This document shows positions 62,488 to 64,000 of a stretch of DNA of 64,000 bases, in pieces. The stretch comes from CBDDHT01 sp965227905 (lineage in GTDB: Bacteria; Pseudomonadota; Alphaproteobacteria; Rhizobiales; Methyloligellaceae). The position numbers and the translations under genes were made by a program. The notes below the pieces were generated by a model. It worked only from the letters and a program-made list of their open reading frames with translations. It was not told the origin of the DNA and did no database searches. The stretch spans positions 372,001-436,000 of the forward strand of contig OZ245780.1 in NCBI GenBank assembly GCA_965227905.1, read 5' to 3'. Position 1 is the stretch's first letter. The number at the start of each line of letters is the position of its first letter.

Positions 62488-63216
62488 ATGATTGAAGCGG
62501 TTGACCTGGTGAAGAGCTTTGGCGGGCCTGCTGCAGTCGATGGTGTCAGTTTTAAGGTCGAGTGCGGTGAAGTCGTTGGTTTTCTCGGACCCAACGGTGC
62601 CGGCAAGTCCACGACCATGCGCATGTTGACAGGTTGCCTCCTGCCCGATCGTGGCACAGCGTCGATACGGGGCTGTGACGTCCGCCGCGATCGTCGCGCC
62701 GCTCAAGCGATGATCGGCTATCTCCCTGAGGCTGCGGGACTTTATCCTCATTTGCGTGTTTGCGAATTCCTGACCTATTGCGGCGAGGCCCGCGGTCTCG
62801 GTGGCAAGGCGCTGCGTCATCGCATTGACGAACTCGCCGAGCGAATCGAGCTTGGACCTGCACTGTCGCAACAGATGAGCGCACTTTCAAAAGGATGGCG
62901 CCAGCGAACCTGGCTTGCACAGGCACTCTTGCACGATCCCTCGGTTTTGATCATGGATGAGCCGACCGACGGTCTCGATCCAAATCAGAAAGACCTGGTG
63001 CGTCGTCTGATTCAAGACGTCGCGCCAAGCAAGGCCATTATTCTCTCCACACACCAGCTCGAAGAAGCGCAAGAGATGTGCGCGCGTGTGATTGTGATCG
63101 CCGCGGGAAAGCTCGTCGCAAATGAGCCGCTCGACAAGCTGACCGATGACAATGGTCGTCTCGCACCGGCGTTCCGACGGCTGACGACATCTGAAAGCGT
63201 GGCCGATGACGCCTGA
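62488..63216 (+). CDS. ABC-2 type exporter ATPase (GldA/CcmA-like)
   Basis: About 242 aa. MIEAVDLVKSFGGPAAVDGVSFKVECGEVVGFLGPNGAGKSTTMRMLTGCLLPDRG has the Walker A of exporters. LSKGWRQR replaces the LSGGQ signature, as in GldA-type proteins; Walker B is VLIMDEPTDGLDP and the switch His is in LSTHQLEEA. It overlaps the next permease gene by 11 bp. Substrate unknown. Confidence 0.88.
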   Translation: MIEAVDLVKSFGGPAAVDGVSFKVECGEVVGFLGPNGAGKSTTMRMLTGCLLPDRGTASIRGCDVRRDRRAAQAMIGYLPEAAGLYPHLRVCEFLTYCGEARGLGGKALRHRIDELAERIELGPALSQQMSALSKGWRQRTWLAQALLHDPSVLIMDEPTDGLDPNQKDLVRRLIQDVAPSKAIILSTHQLEEAQEMCARVIVIAAGKLVANEPLDKLTDDNGRLAPAFRRLTTSESVADDA

Positions 63217-64000
63217 GCGTGGCAATCATCCGCCTGGATTTCTGGCAAATGTGAAAGCCTCGTTCTTTCATGAAGCGCGACTGCTTCTCTTTTCCCCGCT
63301 GACCTATCTCTTTCAGGCCGGGCTTCTTGTCGCGCTCGCGTCATCGGTCTTTCTGATTGGCGAGTACTATGCCAGCGACGATGCCTCTATCGCACCGTTG
63401 ATCACCTTTGTTCCGTGGCTTGGTGTCATCTTTGTCCCCGCATTGGCGATGCGGAGTTGGTCTGAGCTTGGCGAAGGCACGACGCGAGAACTCACATACA
63501 GTCTGCCTGCTTCGATGAGCGCCATGGTCCTCGGCAAGTTTTTTGCCGGTACTCTGGTGCTATGGACGACGCTTTGCTTTACAGCGGCCCTACCGCTCAC
63601 GGCCTTTTACCTCGGCGAGCCGGACGCCGGCGTGATTGCTGCGGGCTATGTTGGAATGGCGGCATTGCTGGCCACCTACTACGCGCTTGCGCTGGCGGCG
63701 GCAGCGATCGGCCGCGAGCAGATTGGCGCCTTTGTTCTCGGCGTGGTGGTGCTCTTCCTGCTGCTGCTCCTTGGTTGGGACGTTATCGCTCGATTGCTCC
63801 AGGGCACATTGGGCGCAGAAACGCTGACCGCTCTGTCGCTCTTCAGCCCTGCTGCAAGACTGCGCGACCTGGCGCGGGGCTATCTCGATTTCGGCAGTCT
63901 TGCCTATTTTGCGATTCTGACGGTCGCGGCTCTGGCCGCTGCGAGTTATATCGCGCGGGCGAGGCGGAGAGGCCGCTTCGATTTTAGCGGAATTACTAGG
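63206..64000 (+). CDS. ABC-2 permease (GldF-like), runs off the window
   Basis: At least 265 aa are present, with no stop in the window. MTPERGNHPPGF, then a helix-rich segment. PALAMRSWSELGEGTTRELTYSLPASMSAMVLGKFFAG is the GldF/ABC-2 permease motif. It partners the overlapping GldA-like ATPase. The family may export a polymer or act in the cell envelope; a GldG-like gene could lie beyond the edge. Confidence 0.85.
   Translation, partial: MTPERGNHPPGFLANVKASFFHEARLLLFSPLTYLFQAGLLVALASSVFLIGEYYASDDASIAPLITFVPWLGVIFVPALAMRSWSELGEGTTRELTYSLPASMSAMVLGKFFAGTLVLWTTLCFTAALPLTAFYLGEPDAGVIAAGYVGMAALLATYYALALAAAAIGREQIGAFVLGVVVLFLLLLLGWDVIARLLQGTLGAETLTALSLFSPAARLRDLARGYLDFGSLAYFAILTVAALAAASYIARARRRGRFDFSGITR

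Noticed and set aside
1..64000. CRISPR array, prophage, insertion sequence or oriC
   Set aside because: No regularly spaced direct repeats, integrase/transposase or DnaA-box cluster was noticed on reading; no exhaustive search could be run.

Overview
The window is chromosomal DNA of an alphaproteobacterium. The evidence is the gene order mnmE-mnmG-rsmG-parA-parB-holA with lptE and leuS, two parS sites, an aminotransferase-ftsK-lolA-xth block, and alphaproteobacterial-type promoters. The left half is mostly housekeeping. No transposase, phage gene or CRISPR array was seen.

1-17.5 kb: a partial DUF255 protein; the mnmEG-rsmG-parAB segregation block, probably origin-proximal; a leuS-lptE-holA operon; a YggS-type PLP protein; an L,D-transpeptidase; an OmpR-type response regulator; a single-domain cyclic-nucleotide sensor; UDP-glucuronate decarboxylase; a GT25 glycosyltransferase; exonuclease III; and a candidate small RNA ending in a strong terminator. 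17.6-34.5 kb: lolA, ftsK, aminotransferase; an ArsR/SRPBCC pair with a palindromic operator over its start codon; a ~370 bp imperfect palindrome; amtB and glnK-amtB, each with a sigma54-like promoter; thioesterase II, a UbiH-type hydroxylase, Trm112-like, LON-domain, YbbN-like and ProX-like proteins, tRNA-Gly(GCC) and an M32 carboxypeptidase. 34.5-41.6 kb: two CRP-type regulators, an ATP-grasp ligase with two mini-proteins, and a SAM-cyclase-AAA-TPR protein, suggesting strong cAMP-linked signalling.

41.8-62.2 kb is the most interesting part: an apparent methanesulfonate (MSA) catabolic island. The order msmD-C-B-A (minus strand) encodes a methanesulfonate monooxygenase. Its large subunit carries the rare C-x-H-x26-C-x2-H Rieske spacing. 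A NitT/TauT-type importer with two different permeases and two different ATPases diverges from it. SoxCD-type sulfite dehydrogenase genes and a TauE-type exporter could handle the sulfite released. Two GcvT-like tetrahydrofolate (THF) proteins, a PanB paralogue and a nitroreductase-fold protein with a small membrane partner could handle the C1 product; this C1 module looks undescribed. A LysR regulator sits inside the island, and the same operator (TGATA-N9-TATCA) occurs upstream of it and in the msmA/msmE divergent promoter region, tying the two halves together. msmA carries an apparent one-base deletion in this sequence.

62.2-64 kb: a small membrane protein and a GldA/GldF-like ABC exporter that runs off the window. 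Functions are inferred from motifs and gene order; no database search was made.
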